From Streptomyces griseochromogenes (GTDB lineage Bacteria; Actinomycetota; Actinomycetes; Streptomycetales; Streptomycetaceae), in assembly GCF_001542625.1 (NCBI RefSeq), contig NZ_CP016279.1, positions 8,866,001 to 8,930,000 of the forward strand: a stretch of 64,000 bases of DNA, read 5' to 3'. Made by a program: the position numbers and the translations under genes. The notes below the pieces were generated by a model. The model saw only the letters and a program-made list of their open reading frames with translations. It was not told where the DNA came from and did no database searches. Of the stretch, positions 41,644 through 50,058 are shown one piece after another; position 1 is the stretch's first letter; each line of letters begins with the position of its first letter.

Positions 41644-42687
41644 ATGCCGCATCCCGTTCTTCTTCTCGGGGTCGGCCGGTGCGCCGCGTACGGCGAGTTC
41701 GCACTGGCGCGGATCGCGGCGGCCCACCCGGTGGTACTGGCGGGCACCGCCCCGCCCGGCTGGGCGCTTCCCTACCTGGCGGGCCATATCGCGGCCGACC
41801 CCGGGCAGGAGCCGGACGCGGCGGAGGCGGTGGCGCGGCAGGCGGCCCGGCTCGGGGTGGTCGGCGTGCTGACCTGGACCAGGGCGCGACTGCCCGCCGC
41901 CGCACGGATCGCCGCACGGCTGGGGCTGCCCGGCATCCCTCGGGAGACGGCCGCCGCCTGCGCCGATCCGGCGGCGTCACAGTCGCTGCTGGCGCGGCAC
42001 GGGGTCGCGCCTGCGGGCCGGGACGACACCGAGGGACCGCTCGTCTCCGCCGAGGCCGTCGTCCTCGACGACGAGGTCCGCATCGCCGCGCTCACCCGTA
42101 CGACCCCGGGTCCGCCGCCCGCCCGGCAGCCGCTGCGGCATGCCGTGCACGCCCACGACGGGCTGCTGCACAACCCGTTCCTGCGGCAGACGGTGGAGCG
42201 GACCGTCACGGCGCTGGGTCTCGCGCACACCGTCGCGCACATCGGCCTGCGGCTCACCGCCCGCGGCCCCCGCGTCACCGACGTCGTCCCGCACCTGCCC
42301 GGCGATCTGATCCCGCTGCTGGTCGAGCGGGCCACCGGTGTCGATCTGGCGCGGGCCGCCGCGGCCCTGGCCACCGGCCGGCTTCCGGACGTGGCCCCGA
42401 CCCGGCAGCGGGCGGCCGCGATCCAGTTCGCCTACCCGGCCACGACCGGCCGTCTGACCCGGCTGGACCTCGACCCCGCCGTCGCGTACGAACCGTCCGC
42501 CGAGCGCATGGTCCTCACCCGGCAGACCGGCGACCAGGTCACCGCGGCCTGGCACGCGGGCCCCGCAGACCGGCTCGCGCACTGGGTGACCGAGGGCGAG
42601 GACCCACCCGAGTGCGCCCGCGCACTGCACCGGATGGCGGACTACCTGGACGTCACCGTCACCTCACAGGAAACCCGGGCCGCCTGA
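41644..42687 (+). CDS. Degenerate ATP-grasp-fold protein
   Basis: This 347-residue protein resembles carboxylate-amine/biotin-carboxylase ATP-grasp enzymes. A pre-ATP-grasp Rossmann half opens it (LLLGVGRCAAYGEFALARI). The lid-entry helix CADPAASQSLLARHGVAP and the late domain (VEGxxx-like SAEAVVLDDEVRIAAL, GDLIPLLVERATGVDLARAA) follow. The segment that normally binds ATP between the entry helix and the late domain is missing. The usual E-x-N-x-R metal/ATP motif reads DVVPHLPGD. It may be an inactive or repurposed partner. GGAGGTGA precedes the ATG. It is convergent with the APH gene. Confidence 0.68.
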   Translation: MPHPVLLLGVGRCAAYGEFALARIAAAHPVVLAGTAPPGWALPYLAGHIAADPGQEPDAAEAVARQAARLGVVGVLTWTRARLPAAARIAARLGLPGIPRETAAACADPAASQSLLARHGVAPAGRDDTEGPLVSAEAVVLDDEVRIAALTRTTPGPPPARQPLRHAVHAHDGLLHNPFLRQTVERTVTALGLAHTVAHIGLRLTARGPRVTDVVPHLPGDLIPLLVERATGVDLARAAAALATGRLPDVAPTRQRAAAIQFAYPATTGRLTRLDLDPAVAYEPSAERMVLTRQTGDQVTAAWHAGPADRLAHWVTEGEDPPECARALHRMADYLDVTVTSQETRAA

Positions 42688-42688
42688 C

Positions 42689-43360
42689 TCAAGAAAGCCG
42701 GCCCACCGTCCGGATCAGCCGCTCCGCGTCGCCCAGGGCGTCGATCTCGCGGCGGCTCATCGTCGGATTGGCCGCCCGGCGGCGCAGGGCCTCGGTCAGT
42801 CCGTCGTCGGTGAGGCCGCAGGAGTCGGCGAGCAGGGCCGTCAGCATGGCGAGGGCCCCGTCGGCGAGCGGTTCGCCGACGACGGCCACCTGGGCGAGGA
42901 TCACCGCGGACATGCCCCAGTCGAGGGCCGGTTCCCCGTCCTCGGTGTTCGACCAGTCGATGACCCGGGGCCCGTCCGAGGTCAGCATCACGTTGTCCGG
43001 ATGCAGGTCGAGGTGGAGCACTCGCGCGTCCGGCGCGGCCGCGTCCCGGCCCGGTACGGCATGCAGCCGCCGCAGCAGCCCGGCCAGCAGCGTGCCCCCT
43101 TCCGCCGCGCCGATCCGGCCCTCGGCCAGCGCGCCCAGCATCGTCGGCCCCTCCAGCCGCTCCATCACCAGGTCGGTGCGCGAGCCTGAGGGCCGCACCC
43201 GGGGCACCGGATACCCGTGCCGCCGTACGTGCTCCATCACGGCCCCCTCGGCGGCCGCGTCCCCCCAGCCGTCGCGGTCCCGGCGCAGCACCCAGCCTTC
43301 GTCGATCTCGTACACATCGGCCGAACGGCCCGATCCCAGCAGTCTCCCCGTCACCGTCAT
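42689..43360 (-). CDS. Aminoglycoside/choline-kinase-like phosphotransferase
   Basis: This 223-residue APH-family kinase has the N-lobe GSGRSADVYEIDEGWVLRR, the catalytic loop VLHLDLHPDNVML with Asp and Asn, and the metal-binding VIDWSNTEDG. It is shorter than classical resistance enzymes (about 260-300) and is of the small housekeeping-type fructosamine/APH group common in Streptomyces. The substrate is unknown; resistance should not be assumed. The ATG at 43360 is the likely start, with an upstream in-frame GTG possible. It is divergent from the B12 operon. Confidence 0.8.
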   Translation of the reverse strand: MTVTGRLLGSGRSADVYEIDEGWVLRRDRDGWGDAAAEGAVMEHVRRHGYPVPRVRPSGSRTDLVMERLEGPTMLGALAEGRIGAAEGGTLLAGLLRRLHAVPGRDAAAPDARVLHLDLHPDNVMLTSDGPRVIDWSNTEDGEPALDWGMSAVILAQVAVVGEPLADGALAMLTALLADSCGLTDDGLTEALRRRAANPTMSRREIDALGDAERLIRTVGRLS

Positions 43361-43417
43361 GACCGTGACCCTAGTCACCGCTCCCGTGTGCCCACAGCCA
43401 CCCCTCGGCCCGCGCAC

Positions 43418-43535
43418 GGCTGCCGGTAAAGTGAGCGGGTCGTCATCACACCCGTACAGGGGGAAGCCGGTGCAATTCCGGCGCTGACCCGCAGCCGTGA
43501 ACCGTCCCCCGGGCGGTGAGCCGGACCGCCCCGTA
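43418..43535 (+). ncRNA. Cobalamin (adenosylcobalamin) riboswitch
   Basis: The conserved core reads GGGGGAAGCCGGTG, AATTCCGG, GCTGACCCGCAGCCGTGA (43459-43500). It is followed by a B12-box-like GTGAGCCGGACCGCC at 43516-43530. The limits are approximate. It lies 130-240 bp before the first gene of the transporter operon and should shut that operon off when cobalamin is plentiful. I could not single out the expression platform. The spacer 43361-43661 holds nothing else recognisable. Confidence 0.88.
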
Positions 43536-43661
43536 CGGACGTTGACCGGCTCGCGTGCGCGGCGGCCCGTCGCGCACGGCACCGTCGAGGTTTACGGAGC
43601 CGAGCCGCCCGGGGGTTCCCGTGCGCTGCCGGTTCCCCACAGGGAGAGGCAGTCGCCGACC

Positions 43662-44885
43662 ATGAACGTCCGCCGCAGTGCCGCGGCTCTCGCCGCCATA
43701 GGCGTGCTGGCCGCCGCCGCACCCGCCACGGCCGCAGGCCCGTCCCCCTCCCCGAAGGTGGCCGTCCCGTCCGGACTGTTCGGCAAGGGCGACCCGACGT
43801 ACGACGGGGTGTGGCGCCAGTCGTTCGCCCTGCTCGCGCAGCACACGCTCGGCGAGCGTCCCTCCGCCTCGGCCATCAACTGGCTGGTCGGGCAGCAGTG
43901 CGACGACGGATTCTTCCCGGCCTTCCGCGCGGACCCGTCCAAGCCCTGCCTGGGCAAGGACGGCGCCCAGGCCGACATCGACGCCACGGCCGCCGCCATC
44001 CAGGCACTGCAGGCGCTCGGCGAGCACGACGGCGAGGTCCACAGGGCGGTGGGCTGGCTGAAGGGGATGCAGAACAAGGACGGCGGCTTCGGCTTCTCCA
44101 TCGAACAGCCCAGCGACACCAACCACACCGCCGACGTCATCGGCGCGCTCTCCGTAGCCGGTGAGAACGTCACCGCGCTGCGTTCCGAGGGCAAGACCCC
44201 GCTCGAAGCGCTGTCCGAGTTGTCCATCCCCTGCTCGGCGGACGGCGGCGGCGCGTTCGCCTACCAGCCGGACAAGAAGGGCAAGTTGGCCGCCAACGCG
44301 GACGCGACGGCGGCCGGGGTGCTGGGCGCGCTCGGCAAGGGTTTCGTGATCGAGCCCGGCAAGGCCCGCGACAAGGCGCCCGCCTGTACGGCCTCCGGCA
44401 AGCCCACCCCGGCGCAGCTGGCGGACAACGCCTCCGCGTACCTCGCCCGCACCCTCGCCAAGACCGGCCACCTCACGTCCTCCCTGGCGGGCGCCAAGGA
44501 CCAGCCCGACTACGGCAACACCGCGGACGCGGTCGTCGCACTCGCCGCGACCGGTTCGACTGCGCAGGCGAAGAAGTCGTACGCATGGCTGGAGAAGAAC
44601 GCGGGGAACTGGGCCGAGCAGAGCGGTCCGGCCGCCTACGCCGAGCTGATCTTCGCCGCGCACGCGATCGGCGCGGACCCGCACGACTTCGGCGGTACGG
44701 ACCTGGTCCGGGCGCTCGACGCGACGGGACCGGCGACGCAGACGGCGAAGGCGACGCATTCCGAGGCGAAGCAGGGCAAGCACGACTCGGGGACGAAGGT
44801 CTGGTGGATCGTCGGCGTGGGCCTGGTCGCCGGCATCGGCATCGGCTTCCTGCTCAGCGGCCGCCGGAAGCGGCAGCAGCCGTGA
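43662..44885 (+). CDS. Secreted, membrane-anchored alpha/alpha-barrel protein (intrinsic-factor/transcobalamin-like)
   Basis: This 407-residue protein has a signal peptide (residues 1-26), helical-repeat motifs of the terpene-cyclase/transcobalamin barrel (INWLVGQQCDDGFFPAF, DIDATAAAIQALQALG, KGMQNKDGGFGFSIE, TADVIGALSVAG) and a C-terminal membrane anchor (WWIVGVGLVAGIGIGFLL) with RRKRQ. The B12 riboswitch upstream and the ECF transporter genes downstream indicate an extracellular cobalamin-capturing protein, comparable to mammalian intrinsic factor. This is inference; the family match to prenyltransferase-like repeats is what the sequence shows. It overlaps the next gene as GTGA. Confidence 0.8.
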   Translation: MNVRRSAAALAAIGVLAAAAPATAAGPSPSPKVAVPSGLFGKGDPTYDGVWRQSFALLAQHTLGERPSASAINWLVGQQCDDGFFPAFRADPSKPCLGKDGAQADIDATAAAIQALQALGEHDGEVHRAVGWLKGMQNKDGGFGFSIEQPSDTNHTADVIGALSVAGENVTALRSEGKTPLEALSELSIPCSADGGGAFAYQPDKKGKLAANADATAAGVLGALGKGFVIEPGKARDKAPACTASGKPTPAQLADNASAYLARTLAKTGHLTSSLAGAKDQPDYGNTADAVVALAATGSTAQAKKSYAWLEKNAGNWAEQSGPAAYAELIFAAHAIGADPHDFGGTDLVRALDATGPATQTAKATHSEAKQGKHDSGTKVWWIVGVGLVAGIGIGFLLSGRRKRQQP

Positions 44886-45517
44886 GCGCCGTCCGCCGTG
44901 CCGCTGCCCTGCTCGTCGCCGCGTTCGTCCTCGTGGCCGGTGCCGCGCAGGCGCAGGCCGCCGCTTACCGCTACTGGTCGTTCTGGGAGCGGGACGGCGG
45001 CCGCTGGACGTACGCCACCGAGGGCCCCTCGACCGCCCGGCCCGACGACGGTGCCGTCCAGGGCTTCCGCTTCGCGGTGAGCGAGGACTCCGCGGACGCG
45101 AGCCGGCCGCGCGGCACGGCGGACTTCGCCACGATCTGTGCGGGGACGCCCGCGAAGCCGGGTACGAAGCGGGTGGCTCTCGTCATCGACCCCGGCACGG
45201 AAGCGGACGCGCCGTCCGGCGAGACACCGCCCACCCGCCGCACGGCCTGTGCCCGCGTCGCCCCCGACGCGACGACGGCCGAGGCGCTGGCGAAGGTGGC
45301 GGATCCCCTGCGCTACGACACGAACGCCCTGCTGTGTGCGATCTCCGGGTATCCGCGCAAGGGGTGCGGAGAGTCTGCCGACGGCACGGCGAAGAAGGGG
45401 GCGCAGAAGAAGGAGTCTGACGGTGGTCCTTCGCTGGGGCTGCCGATCGGTGTGGGCGTGGTCGTACTCCTGGCGGTCGCGGCGGTGTGGCAGTCGCGGC
45501 GGCGCGGGAATGCGTAG
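44882..45517 (+). CDS. Secreted anchored protein of the B12 uptake operon
   Basis: This 211-residue protein has an N-terminal signal peptide (AALLVAAFVLVAGAAQAQAA), an extracellular domain starting AYRYWSFWERDGGRWTYATEG with four Cys residues likely to form disulfides, and a C-terminal anchor (LGLPIGVGVVVLLAVAAVW) ending RRRG. It recurs beside ECF transporters in Streptomyces and may be an accessory subunit or a second binding protein. The GTG overlaps the stop of the preceding gene. Confidence 0.75.
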   Translation: MSAVRRAAALLVAAFVLVAGAAQAQAAAYRYWSFWERDGGRWTYATEGPSTARPDDGAVQGFRFAVSEDSADASRPRGTADFATICAGTPAKPGTKRVALVIDPGTEADAPSGETPPTRRTACARVAPDATTAEALAKVADPLRYDTNALLCAISGYPRKGCGESADGTAKKGAQKKESDGGPSLGLPIGVGVVVLLAVAAVWQSRRRGNA

Positions 45518-45573
45518 CGGTGGTGAGCCGGAGCGCCGTTGGCCCTCGGACCGTCGTCCGACTGCGGGTCCGC

Positions 45574-45612
45574 GGTGGCTGGTCGCGCAGTTCCCCGCGC
45601 TCCTGGGGAGTC
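45574..45612 (+). repeat. Streptomyces interspersed GC-rich repeat
   Basis: GTGGCTGGTCGCGCAGTTCC (45574-45593) continuing into CCGCGC, a C-rich run and CTGGGGAG is a degenerate copy of the element at 61146. It falls between two operon genes, which argues that the ecfT reading frame starts after it. Confidence 0.65.
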
Positions 45613-45674
45613 GCAGTCGCCGCGGCCGTACAGCGCACCCCATGGGGGAGGCACCCCGCCGGCGCGGGCGAGCG

Positions 45675-46787
45675 ATGCCGACCCCCGGCCGGCGCCAACG
45701 CCGCGAGCCGCTCCACCCCGGTGCCTGGTGGCTCTGGTCCCTCGGCCTCGGCACAGCGGCCACCCGGACCACCAACCCCCTCCTCCTCACCCTCCTCATA
45801 GCCGCCGCCGGCTACGTCGTGGCCACCCACCGCTCCGCCGCCCCCTGGTCCCGCTCCTACACCGCCTTCGCCAGACTCGCCGCCGCCGTCCTCCTCATCC
45901 GCCTCGCCTTCACGGTCGTCCTCGGCTCCCCCATCCCCGGCACCCACACCCTGTTCACCCTCCCCGAAGTCCCCCTCCCCCACTGGGCACAGGGCATCCG
46001 CCTGGGCGGCGAGGTCACCGCGGAAGCGCTCCTCTTCTCCGGGTACAACGGCCTGCGGCTGGCCGCCCTGCTCATCTGCGTCGGCGCCGCGAACGCCCTC
46101 GCCAGCCCGGCCCGACTCCTGAAGTCCCTGCCCGGCGCCCTGTACGAGGCGGGCGTGGCCGTCGTCGTCGCGCTCACCTTCGCGCCCCATCTCATCGCCG
46201 ACGTCCAGCGGTTGCGCGCCGCCCGCCGGCTGCGCGGCCGCCCGGACCGGGGGGTGCGGGGCCTGCTGCAGGTGGGACTGCCGGTGCTGGAGGGCGCGCT
46301 GGAGCGTTCGGTCGCCCTCGCCGCCGCGATGGACGCACGGGGGTACGGCCGGACCGCCGAGGTCCCCGCCTCCGTGCGCCGTACGACGAGCGCGCTCACG
46401 CTGGGCGGTCTGCTCGGCGTGTGCGCGGGGACGTACGGGCTGCTCACCGCGGAGGGCGGCACCTACGGGCTGCCGGTGCTGTGCGCCGGGGTAGCCGCCG
46501 CGCTCGCGGGCCTGCGCCTGGGCGGCCGCCGCGCCTCGCGCACCCGGTACCGCCCGGAGCCCTGGGGCGTGCGCGCCTGGCTCGTCGCGGGCTCGGGCGC
46601 CGCCGTCGCCGCGCTGCTCACGCTCGCCTCCGTGCGCGATCCGGGCGCGCTGAACCCGGGAGTGGTCCCCCTGGTGGCCCCTTCCCTGCCCCTCTGGCCG
46701 GCCGCGGCCGTGCTGCTCGCGCTGCTGCCCTCCTTCGTCGTACCCAAAGACCCCAAGGCCCCCCGAGACCCCAAGGAGCCGTCGTGA
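45675..46787 (+). CDS. ecfT: ECF transporter transmembrane component EcfT
   Basis: This 370-residue protein has five or more membrane segments. A cytoplasmic region contains the Ala-Arg-Gly signature MDARGYGRT that docks to the ATPases. It couples ATP hydrolysis to movement of the S component. I chose the ATG at 45675 (MPTPGRRQRR) because the upstream interval holds the interspersed repeat. Starts at 45642 or 45510 (overlapping the previous gene) remain possible. Its TGA overlaps the next gene's GTG. Confidence 0.82.
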   Translation: MPTPGRRQRREPLHPGAWWLWSLGLGTAATRTTNPLLLTLLIAAAGYVVATHRSAAPWSRSYTAFARLAAAVLLIRLAFTVVLGSPIPGTHTLFTLPEVPLPHWAQGIRLGGEVTAEALLFSGYNGLRLAALLICVGAANALASPARLLKSLPGALYEAGVAVVVALTFAPHLIADVQRLRAARRLRGRPDRGVRGLLQVGLPVLEGALERSVALAAAMDARGYGRTAEVPASVRRTTSALTLGGLLGVCAGTYGLLTAEGGTYGLPVLCAGVAAALAGLRLGGRRASRTRYRPEPWGVRAWLVAGSGAAVAALLTLASVRDPGALNPGVVPLVAPSLPLWPAAAVLLALLPSFVVPKDPKAPRDPKEPS

Positions 46788-48484
46788 TCCGCTTCGAGGA
46801 GGTCGGCGTCACCTATGAGGGCGCGGCCGAACCGGCCGTCCAGGGCGTGGACTTCGAGGTCCCCGAGGGCGAACTCGTGCTGCTCGTGGGCCCGTCCGGG
46901 GTCGGCAAGTCGACCGTGCTGGGCGCGGTCAGCGGGCTGGTCCCGCACTTCACCGGCGGCACCTTGCGCGGCCGGGTCACGGTGGCCGGCCGGGACACCC
47001 GTACCCACAAGCCGCGCGAACTCGCCGACGTGGTCGGCACGGTGGGCCAGGACCCGCTCGCGCACTTCGTGACGGACACGGTGGAGGACGAACTCGCCTA
47101 CGGCATGGAGTCGTTGGGGCTCGCCCCGGAGGTGATGCGGCGCCGGGTGGAGGAGACCCTGGACCTGTTGGGCCTCGCCGACCTGAGGGACCGCCCCATC
47201 GCCACGCTCTCCGGCGGGCAGCGGCAGCGGGTCGCGATCGGTTCGGTCCTCACCCCGCACCCTCGGGTGCTGGTGCTGGACGAGCCGACCTCGGCGCTCG
47301 ACCCGGCCGCGGCGGAGGAGGTCCTGGCCGTGCTGCAGCGCCTGGTCCACGACCTCGGCACGACGGTGCTGCTGGCCGAGCACCGCCTGGAACGCGTGAT
47401 CCAGTACGCCGACCGGGTCGTCCTGCTGCCCGCTCCCGGCGCCGCTCCGCTGTTCGGCGACCCGGCCGAGGTGATGGCCGTCTCGCCGGTGTACCCACCG
47501 GTGGTGGACCTGGGCCGCCTGGCGGGCTGGTCCCCACTGCCCCTGACCGTCCGCGACGCCCGCCGCCGCGCAACCGAACTACGCGAACGCCTGGCCGACG
47601 CGGCTGCGGGCAATCGTGGCCGGCGCGGGCAAGCGACCCCACCCGCGCCCAGCACCAGCACCCCGATACCTTCACCCCGGCGCCGCCTGTTCCGGCGTTC
47701 CGCACCCTCCGCCCCCACCCCCACCGCACCCCCGCACATCGCCGAGATCCACGCCCTGGCCGTCCGCCGAAGCCGGATCACCGCCCTCCGCCACGTCGAC
47801 CTGACCGTGACCCCCGGCGAGACCATCGCACTGATGGGCCGCAACGGCGCCGGAAAGTCCACACTGCTCGGGTCGCTGGTCGGGCTGGTGGAGCCGACCG
47901 CCGGCACGGTCCGCGTCGGCGGCGCCGTCCCGCACCGCACCCCGCCCCGGGACCTCGTGCGCCGGGTCGGTCTCGTCCCGCAGGAGCCGCGCGACCTGCT
48001 GTACGCGGACACGGTGGCCGCCGAGTGCGCGGCCGCCGACCGGGACGCGGGAGCCGAGCCCGGCACCTGCCGGGCCCTGGTGTCCGAGCTGCTGCCGGGC
48101 ATCACGGACGACACACACCCGCGTGACCTCTCCGAGGGCCAGCGTCTGACGCTCGCCCTGGCGGTCGTCCTGACCGCCCGCCCGCCGCTGCTCCTGCTCG
48201 ACGAGCCGACCCGCGGCCTGGACTACGCGGCCAAGGCCCGTCTGGTCACGGTGCTGCGCGCGCTGGCCGCCGAGGGCCATGCGATCGTGCTGGCCACGCA
48301 TGACGTGGAGCTGGCCGCCGAGATCGCGCACCGGGTGGTGCTGCTCGCCGACGGCGAGGTGATCGCCGACGGTCCGACGGCCGAGATCGTGGTCTCCTCG
48401 CCGTCCTTCGCCCCGCAGGTCACCAAGATCCTGGCCCCGCAGCAGTGGCTGACGGTGAGCGCGGTCCGGGAGGCCCTGGCATGA
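46784..48484 (+). CDS. ECF transporter ATPase, fused EcfA1-EcfA2
   Basis: This 566-residue protein contains two complete ABC ATPase domains. Domain 1 (residues ~1-235) has GPSGVGKST, LSGGQRQRVAI and VLVLDEPTSALD. Domain 2 (~320-545) has GRNGAGKST, LSEGQRLTLAL and LLLLDEPTRGLD. A Pro/Ser/Thr-rich linker of ~70 residues joins them. The fusion replaces the usual EcfA/EcfA' heterodimer. It is coupled to neighbours by GTGA and ATGA overlaps. With EcfT and the S component it should form a cobalamin or corrinoid importer. Confidence 0.88.
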   Translation: MIRFEEVGVTYEGAAEPAVQGVDFEVPEGELVLLVGPSGVGKSTVLGAVSGLVPHFTGGTLRGRVTVAGRDTRTHKPRELADVVGTVGQDPLAHFVTDTVEDELAYGMESLGLAPEVMRRRVEETLDLLGLADLRDRPIATLSGGQRQRVAIGSVLTPHPRVLVLDEPTSALDPAAAEEVLAVLQRLVHDLGTTVLLAEHRLERVIQYADRVVLLPAPGAAPLFGDPAEVMAVSPVYPPVVDLGRLAGWSPLPLTVRDARRRATELRERLADAAAGNRGRRGQATPPAPSTSTPIPSPRRRLFRRSAPSAPTPTAPPHIAEIHALAVRRSRITALRHVDLTVTPGETIALMGRNGAGKSTLLGSLVGLVEPTAGTVRVGGAVPHRTPPRDLVRRVGLVPQEPRDLLYADTVAAECAAADRDAGAEPGTCRALVSELLPGITDDTHPRDLSEGQRLTLALAVVLTARPPLLLLDEPTRGLDYAAKARLVTVLRALAAEGHAIVLATHDVELAAEIAHRVVLLADGEVIADGPTAEIVVSSPSFAPQVTKILAPQQWLTVSAVREALA

Positions 48485-49308
48485 CCGCCGCGCAGGCCCG
48501 GGTCCGGGCCATCCGCCTCGGTCCCCGTTCCATTGCCGCGCTGGTGCTGGTCAGCGCGGTGGGTGTGGTCGCCTTCTGCTGGCCCTTCCTCGCCCCGCCC
48601 GCCTCCGAGATCAGCGCGCACGCCGAGGACGCGCCGTGGCTGTTCGCGGCCCTGCTGGTGCTGCTGGTCGCGGTCGTGGCGGCGACGATCTCCGAGTCCG
48701 GTCTGGGCCCGAAGGCCGTCGCCATGCTGGGCGTGCTGGCCGCGACCGGGGCGGCCCTGCGCCCGATCGGCGCGGGCACGGCCGGGATCGAGCCGATGTT
48801 CTTCCTGCTGGTGCTCAGCGGACGGGTGCTCGGCCCCGGCTTCGGCTTCGTCCTCGGCTCGGTGACGATGTTCGCGTCCGCGCTGCTCACGGGCGGGGTC
48901 GGCCCCTGGATGCCGTTCCAGATGCTGGCGATGGGCTGGTTCACGATGGGCGCCGGGCTGCTCCCTGGCCAGGCCCGGCTGCGCGGCCGGGGCGAGCTTC
49001 TGCTGCTCGCCGTCTACGGCTTTCTCGCGGCCTTCGCCTACGGCACGGTCATGAACCTGGCCGGCTGGCCCTTCATGGGCGCCCTGACCTCGAACATCGC
49101 CTTCGACCCGCACGCGACGGTCCCCGCGAACCTGGGCCGCTTCGCCACCTACTGCCTGGCCACCTCCATGGGCTGGGACCTGGGCCGGGCGGTCTGCACG
49201 GTCGTGCTGACCCTGGCCCTCGGCCCGGCGCTGCTCCGCGCGCTCCGCCGGGCCACCCGGCGCGCCGCTTTCGAGACCGCGGTCACATTCGACGCACCCG
49301 CTGCGTGA
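48481..49308 (+). CDS. ECF transporter substrate-binding S component (probable cobalamin)
   Basis: This 275-residue membrane protein has about six hydrophobic segments and a Gly/Pro-rich centre (ATGAALRPIGAGTAGIEPMFFLL, GGVGPWMPFQMLAMGW). This is the ECF S-component pattern seen in the family annotated as CbrT/HmpT-like. Cobalamin specificity is inferred from the riboswitch at the head of the operon. Its ATG overlaps the ATPase stop. It is the last gene of the operon. Confidence 0.82.
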   Translation: MTAAQARVRAIRLGPRSIAALVLVSAVGVVAFCWPFLAPPASEISAHAEDAPWLFAALLVLLVAVVAATISESGLGPKAVAMLGVLAATGAALRPIGAGTAGIEPMFFLLVLSGRVLGPGFGFVLGSVTMFASALLTGGVGPWMPFQMLAMGWFTMGAGLLPGQARLRGRGELLLLAVYGFLAAFAYGTVMNLAGWPFMGALTSNIAFDPHATVPANLGRFATYCLATSMGWDLGRAVCTVVLTLALGPALLRALRRATRRAAFETAVTFDAPAA

Positions 49309-49461
49309 GGGGCCGTAAGCGTGTCGTGAGGGAAGCGGTGAAGCACCCCACATGACCCAGCTCACCTACGATCCGGGATCGTTGCACTGAATGCCCGATA
49401 TGCCCCTTCATGCACCCCGCCTGACCTGCACATTGAGACGCACGCCACACAAACGGCCTTT

Positions 49462-49489
49462 GCGGCTGATCCGGTCACAACTAGTAAAA
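49462..49489 (+). promoter_or_regulatory. Predicted promoter of SLT gene
   Basis: TTGCGG (49462-49467), a 16-bp spacer and TAGTAA (49484-49489) give a plausible vegetative promoter about 155 bp before the SLT gene. The gene-free interval 49309-49644 otherwise shows no structure I can name. I looked for a c-di-AMP (ydaO) riboswitch and did not see its core. Confidence 0.42.
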
Positions 49490-49644
49490 GGGGTCATTGC
49501 GGACCCGCCCCGAGCCTGGTTCTGTTGAGGACGTCGCCAGGCGCCACGAGCCCGAACGGGTCGCGGCGCCGACGTATGGGGCCACGCATCGAGCGCGGCC
49601 CGGACATACGGGCGATCCCCTGTCCCCGACGCAAGAGGTACTCC

Positions 49645-50058
49645 GTGTCCGTCTCTTTCATCCGCCGCATCGCTTCCCCGAAGAAGGCCCTCACCGCCGT
49701 CGCCGTGGCCGCCGCCACCGCCGGTATGGCAATGGCCGCGGCGCCCGCCCAGGCCGCCACGACCCAGGCCTCCTCCGCTCAGGCGGTCGCGCACAAGATG
49801 ATTCCGGACGCCGCGCAGTTCAACGCGTTCAGCAAGATCGTCGAGCATGAGAGCGGCTGGAACGCCAGCGCCACCAACAGCTCCTCCGGCGCCTACGGCC
49901 TGGTCCAGGCCCTGCCCGGCTCGAAGATGGCCACGGCCGGCTCCGACTGGAAGACCAACCCGGCCACCCAGATCAAGTGGGGTCTGGACTACATGAACTC
50001 CCGCTACGGCAGCCCGGTGAAGGCCTGGAGCTTCTGGCAGGCCAACGGCTGGTACTAA
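49645..50058 (+). CDS. Secreted lysozyme-like transglycosylase (SLT/Rpf type)
   Basis: This 137-residue secreted protein has a signal peptide through AMAAAPAQAA (about residue 38). A short SLT domain follows: FSKIVEHESGWN carries the catalytic Glu, and GAYGLVQALPGSKM and SFWQANGWY close it. It cleaves the glycan strands of peptidoglycan. I chose the GTG at 49645 (reading VSVSFIRRI), with AAGAGG upstream; the frame continues further up without family character. It is convergent with the lipase gene, overlapping by 4 bp. Confidence 0.85.
   Translation: MSVSFIRRIASPKKALTAVAVAAATAGMAMAAAPAQAATTQASSAQAVAHKMIPDAAQFNAFSKIVEHESGWNASATNSSSGAYGLVQALPGSKMATAGSDWKTNPATQIKWGLDYMNSRYGSPVKAWSFWQANGWY

Noticed and set aside
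42689..43360. Antibiotic resistance by the APH-like gene
   Set aside because: The kinase is shorter than known resistance enzymes and is of a common housekeeping type. Nothing in the sequence supports a resistance call.
49309..49644. Possible c-di-AMP (ydaO) riboswitch before the SLT gene
   Set aside because: Cell-wall lysins in Streptomyces often have one and the leader is long. I could not find the conserved ydaO core bases, so only a promoter is proposed.
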